From the NCBI GenBank assembly GCA_900315125.1, contig OMXT01000069.1:1-44837 (forward strand): a DNA stretch of 44,837 nt, read 5' to 3'. The position numbers were made by a program, and so were the translations under genes. Below are positions 25,418-34,819 of this stretch, piece by piece; positions within the stretch are counted from its first letter, which is position 1; each line of letters begins with the position of its first letter. This DNA is from an uncultured Eubacteriales bacterium. GTDB taxonomy: Bacteria > Bacillota > Clostridia > Peptostreptococcales > Anaerovoracaceae. The notes below the pieces were generated by a model that was not told the DNA's origin, ran no database searches, and saw only the letters and a list, made by a program, of their open reading frames with translations.

Positions 25418-25597
25418 TTACTTTTTTTCATCGACGAATTCTATATTGTCCAGCTGCGCCCGGAGGTTTTCCTTAAATGCGTCGATGTACTCCCTGCGGA
25501 GAGCTGCCTGCTCTTTCAGTTCTTCTGCTGTCAGTTCCGCTTCCTTTGCCTTATGTGCCAGTTCATTGATCCTGTCGATCTTATCCTTCGTAATCAT
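25418..25597 (-). CDS. ynzC: DUF896 (UPF0291, YnzC-like) small protein
   Basis: 59 residues from ATG 25597 with AGGAGACGAGAGC in front; stop TAA at 25418-25420. It begins MITKDKIDRINELAHKAK, then LTAEELKEQAALRREYIDAF, the hallmark of the family: a short helical hairpin with a conserved R-x-EY. The function is unknown. In Bacillus subtilis the homologue YnzC is in the SOS operon with yneA. Here it lies between iscS and a Spo0A-like gene, 18 kb from the yneA homologue, with no LexA box in front. It probably depends on read-through from upstream. Confidence 0.87.
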   Translation of the reverse strand: MITKDKIDRINELAHKAKEAELTAEELKEQAALRREYIDAFKENLRAQLDNIEFVDEKK

Positions 25598-25635
25598 GCT
25601 CTCGTCTCCTGTCCGAAATCCATGCCGATAATAAA

Positions 25636-25678
25636 ATAAAAACTGCGGTCAGTGATTCAAGCCACTGCCGGCGCAGCT
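25636..25678 (-). terminator. Terminator after the Spo0A-like gene
   Basis: On the minus strand CTGCG...GGCAGTG pairs imperfectly with CACTGAC...CGCAG and is followed by TTTTTATTTTATT, starting about 16 bases after the stop at 25694. Confidence 0.75.
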
Positions 25679-25693
25679 TCTATTTTAACAGCC

Positions 25694-26074
25694 TTACTTC
25701 TTTCTTTCAAGAATGATATAGGCGTATACTGAGGCAATAAATTCTATGGTTTTCGGCGGCCTGCTGTTTTCACATATTCCGTAGCCGGCAAATATCTGTT
25801 TCATTTCTTCACTGGGACTGGCCCAGACTGCAGCGATCACTTTACTGAGTCCTTTCTGCACGCTGTTGGATGATACCCCGTTCATTTCCGCGATCGCCGG
25901 ATAAAATTCGTTCGTAGCATTGTAAATAAGATCTATATTCGCGGCAATGAGTATCAGCCCTTCACAAAGGTACTTATAGCCGATAAGAGATTTAGGTATG
26001 CCTAGTCTGCTTGTGACACGGATCACCAGGATAGCCATCTCATTTGCAGTGATATTCTCATTAAAGTAATACAT
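25694..26074 (-). CDS. Free-standing Spo0A C-terminal-domain protein
   Basis: 126 residues, start behind GAGAGGAGAC. The whole protein corresponds to the DNA-binding domain of Spo0A: LGIPKSLIGYKYLCEGL at residues 24-40, IYNATNEFYPAIAEMNGVS at 50-68, the recognition-helix region SSNSVQKGLSKVIAAVW at 68-84, and KTIEFIASVYAYIILE at the end. No receiver domain precedes it, so it cannot be switched by phosphorylation in the usual way. It may be a transcription factor in its own right or modulate Spo0A at 0A boxes. I see no 0A box (TGTCGAA) in the adjacent intergenic DNA. It has its own promoter and terminator. Confidence 0.83.
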   Translation of the reverse strand: MYYFNENITANEMAILVIRVTSRLGIPKSLIGYKYLCEGLILIAANIDLIYNATNEFYPAIAEMNGVSSNSVQKGLSKVIAAVWASPSEEMKQIFAGYGICENSRPPKTIEFIASVYAYIILERKK

Positions 26075-26161
26075 AACCGTCTCCTCTCAAATTAAACTTA
26101 TTGCATTATTTCACATTTATGTATATTTATAATAAATGTCAGAAATAGATAATTTATATGT

Positions 26162-26170
26162 ATTATAGCA
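26162..26170 (-). promoter_or_regulatory. Extended -10 promoter of the Spo0A-like gene
   Basis: TGCTATAAT (26170-26162) is a full extended -10 element; no convincing -35 is seen 17 bases upstream. The transcript would have an AT-rich leader of about 80 bases. Confidence 0.5.
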
Positions 26171-26236
26171 GTAAACAGAATATTTGTATATACACGGAAA
26201 TCAGGTACGGTTTTGACGATCATTATGGAATGAAGT

Positions 26237-26926
26237 CTAAATTGTGATGCTGCTCTTAAGCTTTGCGAAGGTCTTCTCACCGATGCCGCTGACATTCATC
26301 AGATCCTCGATTTTCTGAAAACCGCCGTTCTGTTCGCGATACTCTATGATTTTCTGGGCTGTTACAGGGCCTACGCCGCTGATCTGCTGCAGTGCCGCGC
26401 TGTCCGCAGTATTTATGTTTATCTTTCCCCCGGCGCTTCCGGCGGATGATGCAGAGGAGCCGGCACCGGAGGACGTTCCGGAAGATATAGATGTCTGGGC
26501 GGATGATGCACCGCTTCCTGACTGGCCTGCTTTTCCTTTCCGGGGCACAAAGATCTTCTGTCCGTCTTTCACTCGCTCCGCCTGGTTGATCAGTGATGTA
26601 TCCGCTTTTCCTGTCAGTCCTCCCGCCTTCTCTATGCCGTCGAATACCCGTGCGCCGGCTGGGAGCTCGTAAACACCCGGATCCTTTACTTCACCCCCTA
26701 CATCGACATAAAGGCTGCCGCTGGCTTCATCGGATGGCTGGCTGCTTTCCGCTGAGGAAGATTCCGATGATGCAGCCGATGGCTTGTCGGCTACGGTAAT
26801 TGTGCTGCTTTTCTCAAATGGCCCAAAAATGAAAACTGCGGCGATAATCACGATTATCACCGCAGCTGTATGTATCAGTTTCCTGTTATCTTTCCATTTT
26901 TCAGCCAGCTCATGTAGTTTATCCAT
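26237..26926 (-). CDS. comEA: Competence protein ComEA, DNA receptor
   Basis: 229 residues from ATG 26926, with GGAGG 7 bases ahead; the ATG at 26938 has that site inside the coding sequence. Layout: membrane helix at about 20-40, Ser-rich linker, SLBB domain at about 78-130 (LYVDVGGEVKDPGVYEL), a second Ser/Gly linker, and two helix-hairpin-helix motifs at about 168-228 (ININTADSAALQQISGVGPVTAQKII). ComEA binds incoming double-stranded DNA outside the membrane during transformation. comEC is not adjacent. It follows the radical-SAM pair by about 50 bases. Confidence 0.93.
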   Translation of the reverse strand: MDKLHELAEKWKDNRKLIHTAAVIIVIIAAVFIFGPFEKSSTITVADKPSAASSESSSAESSQPSDEASGSLYVDVGGEVKDPGVYELPAGARVFDGIEKAGGLTGKADTSLINQAERVKDGQKIFVPRKGKAGQSGSGASSAQTSISSGTSSGAGSSASSAGSAGGKININTADSAALQQISGVGPVTAQKIIEYREQNGGFQKIEDLMNVSGIGEKTFAKLKSSITI

Positions 26927-26945
26927 GGTAGCCTCCATTCGTTTG

Positions 26946-26978
26946 GTAAAATATGTAATTAAGATATCGATATTTTAC
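26946..26978. repeat. Inverted repeat upstream of comEA
   Basis: GTAAAATAT at 26946-26954 and ATATTTTAC at 26970-26978 are perfect complements. The repeat overlaps the stop codon of the DUF2344 gene. It is AT-rich, without a T-run, and may be an operator or a weak terminator. Confidence 0.4.
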
Positions 26979-27664
26979 AACAGCTGTATGGAATAGTCAA
27001 CAGGCAATATTAATTTATTTCTGCAGACATCCAGTTCATAGCGTTCGCAGTTGATCGAGGCAAAAGGATCAAATGTGCTTATCACCAGCTCGGGGCTGAG
27101 ATTGGAGGCGCTGCCGCAGTCCAGCTCCATGACCAGACGCAGGTTCTGATTTTCATTCTTAACCGCCTGGATCCTTCGTATTTTGGAACGAATATCGGTT
27201 TCTTTCATCTGCTTCGTCTTCTTCTGGCGCTTAAGAGCCATGATGCTGTCCTGGGCAAGATAAGCCTCAATTACCGGATCCATATCCACAGCATCATAAG
27301 GCAGCGGATAATCGACACTGTATATGGCGCCGTCCACTGACGCTGCCAGAGATTTCTGACCGTCTGCGATCCTTCCGGCGTCAACGATGCGAACGTCCTC
27401 AGGAAGCGCGTCCTGCAGACGTTCTGTCATTCTGCGCCGGCTTACCGGTTCTGATGTTTCCACCTCCAGATATTCCCCCTCCGCATCATATCCAAGGGAC
27501 AGTGGCTGAGCAAATCCCATTTTGGGATGCGGGTTATATCCGTGGCTGTAGGCAAGCTCAATGTCCGCCCTGCGAAAGGCCCGCTTGAACAGCCGGAGCA
27601 TATCCAGGTGGGAAATATAGCGGATCGGTCCGCTCTTAGAGAATGTAACCACATACCTATACAT
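26975..27664 (-). CDS. DUF2344 (TIGR03936) radical-SAM-linked protein
   Basis: 229 residues. The N-terminus RYVVTFSKSGPIRYISHLDMLRLFKRAFRRADI and the segment SHGYNPHPKMGFAQPLSLGYDAEGEY identify the family, which nearly always sits next to or fused to the TIGR03960 radical-SAM protein. Its start overlaps the end of that gene by 8 bases here, so the two are likely coupled and act together. The biochemical role is unknown. In many bacteria the pair lies beside RNase E/G and rplU; here rplU is in the same block but no RNase gene is present. Confidence 0.9.
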   Translation of the reverse strand: MYRYVVTFSKSGPIRYISHLDMLRLFKRAFRRADIELAYSHGYNPHPKMGFAQPLSLGYDAEGEYLEVETSEPVSRRRMTERLQDALPEDVRIVDAGRIADGQKSLAASVDGAIYSVDYPLPYDAVDMDPVIEAYLAQDSIMALKRQKKTKQMKETDIRSKIRRIQAVKNENQNLRLVMELDCGSASNLSPELVISTFDPFASINCERYELDVCRNKLILPVDYSIQLL

Positions 27665-30005
27665 AAATGCCCTCCTGACTGCAGACCGTTCTCTGGTTTA
27701 TACCGCACCCCTCGCATCCTCTGCGGCAGTCCGGCGTTATCTGTGCCTGCATTGCTCTCTTGTTTTCACTCATGAGGAAATCATCACTGACACCGCTGTC
27801 TATGATGCTCCAGGGCAGGATCTCCTCCGTGCTGCGGGCCCGCTGCGTATAGAAGCGGTAATCTATATCCCAGTCCTTCAGAACCTGTTTCCATTTGTCA
27901 CGGTCAAAGTATTCGCTCCAGCCGTCAAAGCGGCATCCGGCATTATGGGCAGCCTCAAGCAGCTCTCCGCAGCGCCGGTCGCCTCTGGCAAATATGGCTT
28001 CACATGTGCTTACCGCATCATTATGATAGCTGAATGTAACCCCCTTTATCTTCAGACGTTCCGTAAGATACTGGTGCTTCCGGCTGAATTCCTCTGTGGA
28101 ATCCTGACCGAACCACTGGAATGGCGTATGAGCCTTGGGAACGAAGTTTGAGATGCTCACCGTAACATTAAACCGGCCTCCCTTACCGGACCGGCGGTGG
28201 ATCGCCACCACGTTACGGGCAATTTCCGCAATACCATCCAGATCTTCATCCGTTTCACCGGGAAGGCCGATCATAAAATACAGTTTGACGTGGCGCCAGC
28301 CCAGTTCTATAGCCTGTTCCACCGCACTGTAGATATCCTGCTCGGTTATGCCTTTGTTGATCACGTCCCTGAGACGCTGTGTGCCTGCCTCCGGTGCAAA
28401 TGTCAGGCCGGATTTCTTATATTTCTGGATCTCGTTAAGGACCTGGAACGAAAAGGAATCCAGTCTCAGCGAAGGAAGGGAAAGTGATACATTGCGGCGG
28501 CTGCAGTATTGCATGAGATCCATCGTCATCCCCTCAAAATCCGAATAATCACTTGTAGAAAGTGAGAGTATGGACAGTTCGTCATGACCTGTTTCAGCCA
28601 GCTGCTGTCTGGCGATGTTCATGATCGATTCCCGGGATCGCTCCCGGACCGGACGGTATATCATTCCTGCCTGGCAGAAACGGCATCCCCGGGTACAGCC
28701 GCGGAACGTTTCCACAACACAGCGGTCATGGACAGTCTCGATCAGAGGCACTATGGTCCTGACCGGAAAATCCGCCTGATCCAGATCCTCGACCAGCGCC
28801 TTTTCCACCCGCGCAGGTACGGCATCCGTCAGCCTGCGGATCTCAGAGATGCTCCCGTCACTTCTGTATACAGGCTCGTAAAACCGGGGAACATACACGC
28901 CCTTTACCGAAGCGATCTTCTGAAGTGTTTCCTCTTTCGACATGCCTTGCTTCCGGGCATCGGCGATCAGGTGAAGCACCTGGGGCAGCATCTCCTCGCC
29001 GTCACCGATGAGAAAGGCATCAATAAAGTCTGCCAGAGGCTCCGGATTGAAAGCACAGGGTCCGCCGGCCAGTACCAGGGGGAACTGTTCTCCCCGGTCG
29101 CAGGCGTGAAGAGGCATATGAGCCAGTTCCAGCATGTTCAGTATGTTGGTAAAGGACATTTCGTACTGCAGCGTGAAACCAACCGCGTCCATTTCCGCGA
29201 CAGGTGTACGGTTCTCCAGGGTGAACAGGGGGTAGCCGGCGTCACGCAGATGCTGCTCCATATCGGGAGCAGGGGCAAAGACTCGCTCGCAACTGAGATC
29301 CGGATCGCTGTTAATAATATGATAAATGATCTGCAGCCCCATATAGGACATGCCGATCTCGTAGAGATCCGGGAACGCGAAAGCAAATCGAAGGCGGACA
29401 TCCCGGGGATCTTTTCTTATGGAATTGATTTCGCCGCCGGTATAACGGGCCGGCTTCTCTACCTGGCGCAGGATATGGTCCATGGATGGCAGAAAAAGGC
29501 TGTCCAGCGGGCACCCGATTTTCTCTTCTATACCGGAGATAAAGCGATGGATTTCCGCCTTCGCCTTTTCCATGTGAGCGATCCGCTCCGGCGTAACGTC
29601 CCGCTTCTTAAGCAGATAGTCAAAACGCCGGTCACAACCTACATAAGTGTGTTCCGTAACCGTACGGTCACCGAGGCATACCATATCCGTTTCACTGTAA
29701 TCATCGCCTTTCGTGAACTGGTAATGCATATGCGCGCGGACGATCGGCGCCTCGTCAATGTAACCGTCCCGCTCCAGCATGTCAGCTGCAGCCTGGTCGT
29801 GATCCTCTGTCTTTCTGCATACATCATGGATCAGTGCAGCATAGCGGATCAGTTCCACATCCAGATCATAGCCATGCCTGTTCAGCTCCTCTGCAATGCG
29901 TACGGCGGTACGGCTTACTGCCATGCAGTGCATGATCACATGGGGCGGCGTGTGATTTTCACGAAAGTAACGATAACATTGTTCCTGATTCAAACGTTTG
30001 TTCAT
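27657..30005 (-). CDS. HD-domain / radical-SAM (TIGR03960) fusion protein
   Basis: 782 residues from ATG 30005, one base after the obgE stop; an upstream ATG at 30044 lies inside obgE. Residues 1-170 hold an HD phosphohydrolase-like domain: H26 in MHCMAV, the HD pair at about 60-61 in ALIHDVCRK, a further His in RAHMHYQF and Asp residues in GDRTVTEHTYVGCD. From about 175 (RQVEKPARYTGGE) the rest is the TIGR03960 radical-SAM protein, with a B12-binding-like region and the [4Fe-4S] motif CTRGCRFC near 436-443. TIGR03960 proteins that I know are about 600 residues and begin at the RxVxKPARY segment, so the HD part is an addition. The substrate is unknown. The partner gene follows immediately. 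Confidence 0.87.
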   Translation of the reverse strand: MNKRLNQEQCYRYFRENHTPPHVIMHCMAVSRTAVRIAEELNRHGYDLDVELIRYAALIHDVCRKTEDHDQAAADMLERDGYIDEAPIVRAHMHYQFTKGDDYSETDMVCLGDRTVTEHTYVGCDRRFDYLLKKRDVTPERIAHMEKAKAEIHRFISGIEEKIGCPLDSLFLPSMDHILRQVEKPARYTGGEINSIRKDPRDVRLRFAFAFPDLYEIGMSYMGLQIIYHIINSDPDLSCERVFAPAPDMEQHLRDAGYPLFTLENRTPVAEMDAVGFTLQYEMSFTNILNMLELAHMPLHACDRGEQFPLVLAGGPCAFNPEPLADFIDAFLIGDGEEMLPQVLHLIADARKQGMSKEETLQKIASVKGVYVPRFYEPVYRSDGSISEIRRLTDAVPARVEKALVEDLDQADFPVRTIVPLIETVHDRCVVETFRGCTRGCRFCQAGMIYRPVRERSRESIMNIARQQLAETGHDELSILSLSTSDYSDFEGMTMDLMQYCSRRNVSLSLPSLRLDSFSFQVLNEIQKYKKSGLTFAPEAGTQRLRDVINKGITEQDIYSAVEQAIELGWRHVKLYFMIGLPGETDEDLDGIAEIARNVVAIHRRSGKGGRFNVTVSISNFVPKAHTPFQWFGQDSTEEFSRKHQYLTERLKIKGVTFSYHNDAVSTCEAIFARGDRRCGELLEAAHNAGCRFDGWSEYFDRDKWKQVLKDWDIDYRFYTQRARSTEEILPWSIIDSGVSDDFLMSENKRAMQAQITPDCRRGCEGCGINQRTVCSQEGIYV

Positions 30006-30006
30006 A

Positions 30007-31329
<1,323 letters not shown>

Positions 31330-31361
31330 TCATCTACATATGAATCAACTATTTCCCTTGA

Positions 31362-31394
31362 TTAAAAAATAAAGCCCCTACTTGCATAGGGGCT
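31362..31394 (-). terminator. Terminator after rpmA
   Basis: On the minus strand AGCCCCTA pairs perfectly with TAGGGGCT, followed by TTATTTTTT. obgE begins about 65 bases further on, so it is either read through at low level or has its own weak promoter. Confidence 0.85.
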
Positions 31395-31407
31395 CCACCG
31401 TGCTGAT

Positions 31408-31668
31408 TTACGCTTCCTTCGGATAGACGCTGACCTGCTTTCTGGTCTTGTCTTTTCTCTCGAACTTTACAGCGCCGTCGATCTTAGCAAACAATGTATC
31501 ATCGCCGCCGATGCCAACATTGTTACCAGGATGGAACTTGGTTCCTCTCTGTCTTACCAAAATGCTGCCTGCTGTAACGAACTGACCGTCACCAGTCTTG
31601 ACGCCTAAACGTTTGGACTCGGACTCACGACCGTTCTTAGAGCTTCCTACACCCTTCTTACTTGCCAT
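31408..31668 (-). CDS. rpmA: Ribosomal protein L27
   Basis: 86 residues beginning [22 protein letters not shown], start ATG 31668 behind AAGGAGGTG. L27 reaches into the peptidyl transferase centre with its N-terminus. In most Bacillota L27 is made with a short extension (about nine residues ending LQFFA) cut off by the Prp protease. Here there is no such extension, as in Gram-negative L27. The ysxB/prp gene usually between rplU and rpmA is also missing; only 34 bases separate the two. Confidence 0.97.
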   Translation of the reverse strand: MASKKGVGSSKNGRESESKRLGVKTGDGQFVTAGSILVRQRGTKFHPGNNVGIGGDDTLFAKIDGAVKFERKDKTRKQVSVYPKEA

Positions 31669-31702
31669 TGTCAGACACCTCCTTTTACTGTGTGACTATC
31701 AA

Positions 31703-32176
31703 TTACTTTTCTGCTTCGGTGATTGCCTCAGCGATCACTGCTTTAGTTGCTTTCTCATCGATCTCGATGCCGTGCTCCTTCGCATACTCGATCATCTCTT
31801 CCTTCTTCATGGAAGCGGAGAATGCCTTGGGGCTCTCGTCAGCTTTGGTATCCGCTGCTGCCGGCGCACCGCCGAGACTCTTGATCTCAACAGCTGTAAA
31901 CGGCTGTCTGTGACCCTGCTTCTTGCGATAGTCCTTCTTGCGCTTATACTTGAAGATCACGACCTTCTGCGCTTTACCGTTCTCTACGACCTCACCTGTT
32001 ACGCAGGCACCCTCGATATAGGGAGCGCCGACCTTCAGCTCTGTGTCATCGTTCAGAACGAGGACCTTATCAAATTCTACTTTCTCACCAGCTTCCAGGC
32101 CAAGCTTCTCTACATTTACAACGTCACCCTCTGTAACGCGGTACTGCTTGCCGCCGGTTTCAATTACTGCATACAT
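31703..32176 (-). CDS. rplU: Ribosomal protein L21 with a C-terminal extension
   Basis: 157 residues against about 103 normally. Residues 1-105 are a standard L21 ([36 protein letters not shown]). An Ala/Asp linker follows and then about 38 residues ([19 protein letters not shown]) resembling HeH/SAP or Rho-N helical motifs that often bind nucleic acid. The start lies behind GAGGAGGTAAAT. The gene has its own promoter and a structured leader. The extension's function is unknown. Confidence 0.95.
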   Translation of the reverse strand: MYAVIETGGKQYRVTEGDVVNVEKLGLEAGEKVEFDKVLVLNDDTELKVGAPYIEGACVTGEVVENGKAQKVVIFKYKRKKDYRKKQGHRQPFTAVEIKSLGGAPAAADTKADESPKAFSASMKKEEMIEYAKEHGIEIDEKATKAVIAEAITEAEK

Positions 32177-32193
32177 TAATATTTACCTCCTCT

Positions 32194-32253
32194 GTACCAG
32201 TCTCGCCATCCCGGGCAGTGCAGCGCACTTTAATAAGCCCTTTCCGAGCGGTC
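32194..32253 (-). ncRNA. Structured leader of the L21 operon
   Basis: On the minus strand, nested pairings CTCG/CGAG, GGGC/GCCC and AGTGC/GCACT build a compact fold between the promoter and the rplU ribosome binding site. Bacillota commonly have an L21 leader RNA here for ribosomal-protein feedback. I assign it from position and pairing, not from a covariance match. Confidence 0.5.
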
Positions 32254-32263
32254 TAACTCAGTT

Positions 32264-32292
32264 ATCTTACCATGGCACACAGGGATTGTCAA
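32264..32292 (-). promoter_or_regulatory. Promoter of rplU-rpmA
   Basis: TTGACA (32292-32287) and TAAGAT (32269-32264) with a 17-base spacer, 30 bases past the recA stop codon. Confidence 0.8.
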
Positions 32293-32321
32293 ACGAAATT
32301 TGGAAATATTCTATGCTGTTT

Positions 32322-33437
32322 TTACTCAATGATCACACCGTCCTCATCGACGTTGAGTCCGGACGCAGCGGCGGGTGCAGCGTTCCCCGGATTGTCCCCG
32401 GATTCTTCAGGCGTTTCGTCCTCCCGTATGCTGTCCAGCACCTTCTGACGGATCTCTTCCAGAAGAGCAGGGTTGGACTCAAGATAATTCTTTACATTCT
32501 CCCTGCCCTGACCGATCCTCTCGCCGTTATAGCTGAACCAGGAACCTGCCTTATTAACAATATTGTTATTCACTGCACAGTCCAGAACATCGCCGGAAAG
32601 CGATATGCCCTTTCCGTACATTATATCAAATTCCGCCGTCTTGAAAGGAGGGGCTACTTTATTCTTGACTACCTTGACCCGGGTCCGGTTGCCCAGGACC
32701 TGATCGCCCTGTTTGATGGACTCGATCCTGCGGACGTCGAAACGCATGGTAGAATAAAACTTGAGCGCACGTCCCCCTGTCGTTACCTCCGGACTGCCGA
32801 ACATTACCCCGACCTTCTCTCTGAGCTGGTTGATGAAAATGACGCAGGTGTTGGACCGGTTAACGGTGCCGGTCAGCTTCCGCAGAGCCTGGGACATCAG
32901 GCGGGCCTGAAGGCCGACATGGGAGTCACCCATCTCACCCTGTATTTCAGCTTTGGGAACCAGAGCAGCGACAGAATCTATTACGATTACATCAATGGCT
33001 CCGCTGCTGGCCAGCATGTCACAGATCTCCAGGGCCTGTTCTCCCGTATCCGGCTGAGAAACAAGCAGATCGTCGATCTGGACACCAAGATTCCTTGCGT
33101 AGACAGGATCCAGAGCATGCTCCGCATCGATGAACGCCGCCTTGCCTCCGGCCTTCTGCGCTTCTGCTACGATATGCAGTGTCAGGGTCGTCTTACCGGA
33201 AGACTCCGGTCCGTAGATCTCTATGACTCTTCCCTTGGGCACGCCACCTACGCCGGTCGCCAGATCGAGGCTCAGCGAGCCGGTAGATATGGTGTCGATC
33301 TGCATAGCAGTAGCGTCCCCGAGCTTCATGATGGCGCCCTGTCCAAACTGTTTCTGGATCTTATTCAGCGCCTCGTCCAGTGCCTTGTCACGGGCATCGG
33401 TATTTCTGTCGTTATCTTTTACTTTGCTTCTTGCCAT
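32322..33437 (-). CDS. recA: Recombinase RecA
   Basis: 371 residues. The core shows [13 protein letters not shown] (Walker A) near 73, [16 protein letters not shown] near 148, the L1/L2 loops around [19 protein letters not shown] and a standard C-terminal domain, then a low-complexity acidic tail. It coats single-stranded DNA for recombination and triggers LexA cleavage. Start ATG 33437 follows ACGGAGGTAAAC. A LexA box overlaps the transcription start, so recA is in the SOS regulon here. Confidence 0.98.
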   Translation of the reverse strand: MARSKVKDNDRNTDARDKALDEALNKIQKQFGQGAIMKLGDATAMQIDTISTGSLSLDLATGVGGVPKGRVIEIYGPESSGKTTLTLHIVAEAQKAGGKAAFIDAEHALDPVYARNLGVQIDDLLVSQPDTGEQALEICDMLASSGAIDVIVIDSVAALVPKAEIQGEMGDSHVGLQARLMSQALRKLTGTVNRSNTCVIFINQLREKVGVMFGSPEVTTGGRALKFYSTMRFDVRRIESIKQGDQVLGNRTRVKVVKNKVAPPFKTAEFDIMYGKGISLSGDVLDCAVNNNIVNKAGSWFSYNGERIGQGRENVKNYLESNPALLEEIRQKVLDSIREDETPEESGDNPGNAAPAAASGLNVDEDGVIIE

Positions 33438-33450
33438 GTTTACCTCCGTA

Positions 33451-33464
33451 CGAACAGATGTTCT
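33451..33464 (-). promoter_or_regulatory. LexA box of recA
   Basis: CGAACAGATGTTCT on the plus strand matches the Gram-positive SOS box CGAAC-N4-GTTCK. It lies between the -10 and the start codon. Confidence 0.88.
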
Positions 33465-33470
33465 ATAATC

Positions 33471-33498
33471 ATTTTACATGATATCAGCAACTTGTCAA
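33471..33498 (-). promoter_or_regulatory. recA promoter
   Basis: TTGACA (33498-33493) and TAAAAT (33476-33471), 16-base spacer, directly upstream of the LexA box. Confidence 0.75.
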
Positions 33499-33510
33499 GG
33501 AATTTGTGCA

Positions 33511-33548
33511 GTAAATAAATGGTAATTAGAGAATACCCTAATTACCAT
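33511..33548 (-). terminator. Terminator after cinA
   Basis: ATGGTAATTAG (33519-33529) and CTAATTACCAT (33538-33548) are perfect complements; on the minus strand the stem is followed by TTTATTTAC. It separates cinA from the recA promoter. Confidence 0.75.
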
Positions 33549-33558
33549 ATAATGTCAA

Positions 33559-34794
33559 TTACTGTTTTATCGATTTATTTACCAGGTCAAGCATGGCAAG
33601 TACTGCATAATGTCGGTTCCAGTCCCGGTTTACATCCCGTCCTCTGTGAAAATGCACTTCTGTTACGCCGGCATGGACAATGCCGATATAGGCGCTTCCG
33701 GGGGGCCGGTCTGAATCGCCTCCCCCCGGACCTGCAATACCGGTAACGGAAATGCAGATACCGCTGCCAGTCTTTCGATAGAGTCCCTCTGCCATCTCGC
33801 GGGCGACCTGTTCGCTGAAAGCACTGTACGTTTCCAGCGTCTCAGGGAGCACACCCAGTTCATCTGTTTTCGCATTCCAGGTATATGTTACGAGACTTCT
33901 GTCAAACACATCAGATATACCGGGAACAGAGACCAGTTCTGATGCGAACATGCCGCCGGTGCAAGACTCCGCGCTGGATATGGTGATGCCCTGCCGGATC
34001 AGTCTTTGTCCTACAACATCCGCGAGATTCTCGTTGTCTTCACTGTAAATGTACTCTCCGATCCGGGCCCGGATCTGCGCAATCATCTGGTCAACTGCGT
34101 CTCTTGCCTCTGAAATGGTCTTTCGCTTTGAGGCTACGCGGACGGAGCATTCTCCCTCGCCGGCATAAGTGGCAATGGTTGGATCGCTCTGGCTGTCTAT
34201 GAGACCGAGGAGGCGGGTCTCCAGGGAGGATTCACCGATTCCAAATGTCCTGACTGTGCGGTAGTAGATCACGCTGTCGCTGAAATGTTCCAGAAACGGC
34301 CGGACCCGGCGCTGGAACATCCGTTTCATTTCCCTGGGCGGTCCTGGCATGCAGATGATGTATTTTCCTCCGTTTTCCAGGGCGAAACCCGGAGCGGTCC
34401 CGGCATCATTATCGAATACCACTGCCCGTGAGGGCATCATAGCCTGTTTGTAGTTATTGGGCGTCAATGCTCTGCCTCGTTCCCGGGCATGCTCTTCCAG
34501 CGCCGTTCGGGAGGGAGCATGCTCCCTCAGTATATCATCCATGACGCGGCATACGGTTTCCTTCGTCATGTCGTCTTCTGTGGGTCCCAGACCTCCTGTG
34601 GCAATGACCAGGTCACAGTCCTGGAAAGCCATCTGGAGGATCTCGCTCAGTCTGCTGTCATTATCGCCCACTGTATAATGATACAGGACGTCGATCCCCA
34701 TAAGATTGAGCTGCTGCGACAGATAAACGGAATTGGTGTTCAGGATCTGTCCGAACAGAATTTCTGTTCCCACACTTAATACTGCGCATTTCAT
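33559..34794 (-). CDS. cinA: CinA-family competence/damage-inducible protein
   Basis: 411 residues from ATG 34794 with AGGTGA upstream; the longer frame to 34860 lacks family similarity at its start. The N-terminal molybdopterin-binding-like domain (VGTEILFGQILNTNS, TGGLGPTEDDMTKE near 70) hydrolyses ADP-ribose in related enzymes. The C-terminal domain (SSAESCTGGMFASELVSVPGISDVF near 258) is the NMN deamidase. In Bacillota it commonly precedes recA and in streptococci brings RecA to the membrane during competence. A terminator and an SOS promoter follow here, so recA is at least partly separate. Confidence 0.95.
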   Translation of the reverse strand: MKCAVLSVGTEILFGQILNTNSVYLSQQLNLMGIDVLYHYTVGDNDSRLSEILQMAFQDCDLVIATGGLGPTEDDMTKETVCRVMDDILREHAPSRTALEEHARERGRALTPNNYKQAMMPSRAVVFDNDAGTAPGFALENGGKYIICMPGPPREMKRMFQRRVRPFLEHFSDSVIYYRTVRTFGIGESSLETRLLGLIDSQSDPTIATYAGEGECSVRVASKRKTISEARDAVDQMIAQIRARIGEYIYSEDNENLADVVGQRLIRQGITISSAESCTGGMFASELVSVPGISDVFDRSLVTYTWNAKTDELGVLPETLETYSAFSEQVAREMAEGLYRKTGSGICISVTGIAGPGGGDSDRPPGSAYIGIVHAGVTEVHFHRGRDVNRDWNRHYAVLAMLDLVNKSIKQ

Positions 34795-34819
34795 GTTTGT
34801 CACCTGCTTTTCTGCCCAT

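Noticed and set aside
32043-33518. 491-codon open frame on the plus strand
   Set aside because: Antisense to recA and to the rplU promoter region; the real genes are unmistakable.
34753-34769. GAACAGAATTTCTGTTC palindrome resembling a LexA site
   Set aside because: The half-site spacing is wrong for GAAC-N4-GTTC and it lies inside the cinA coding sequence, away from any promoter.
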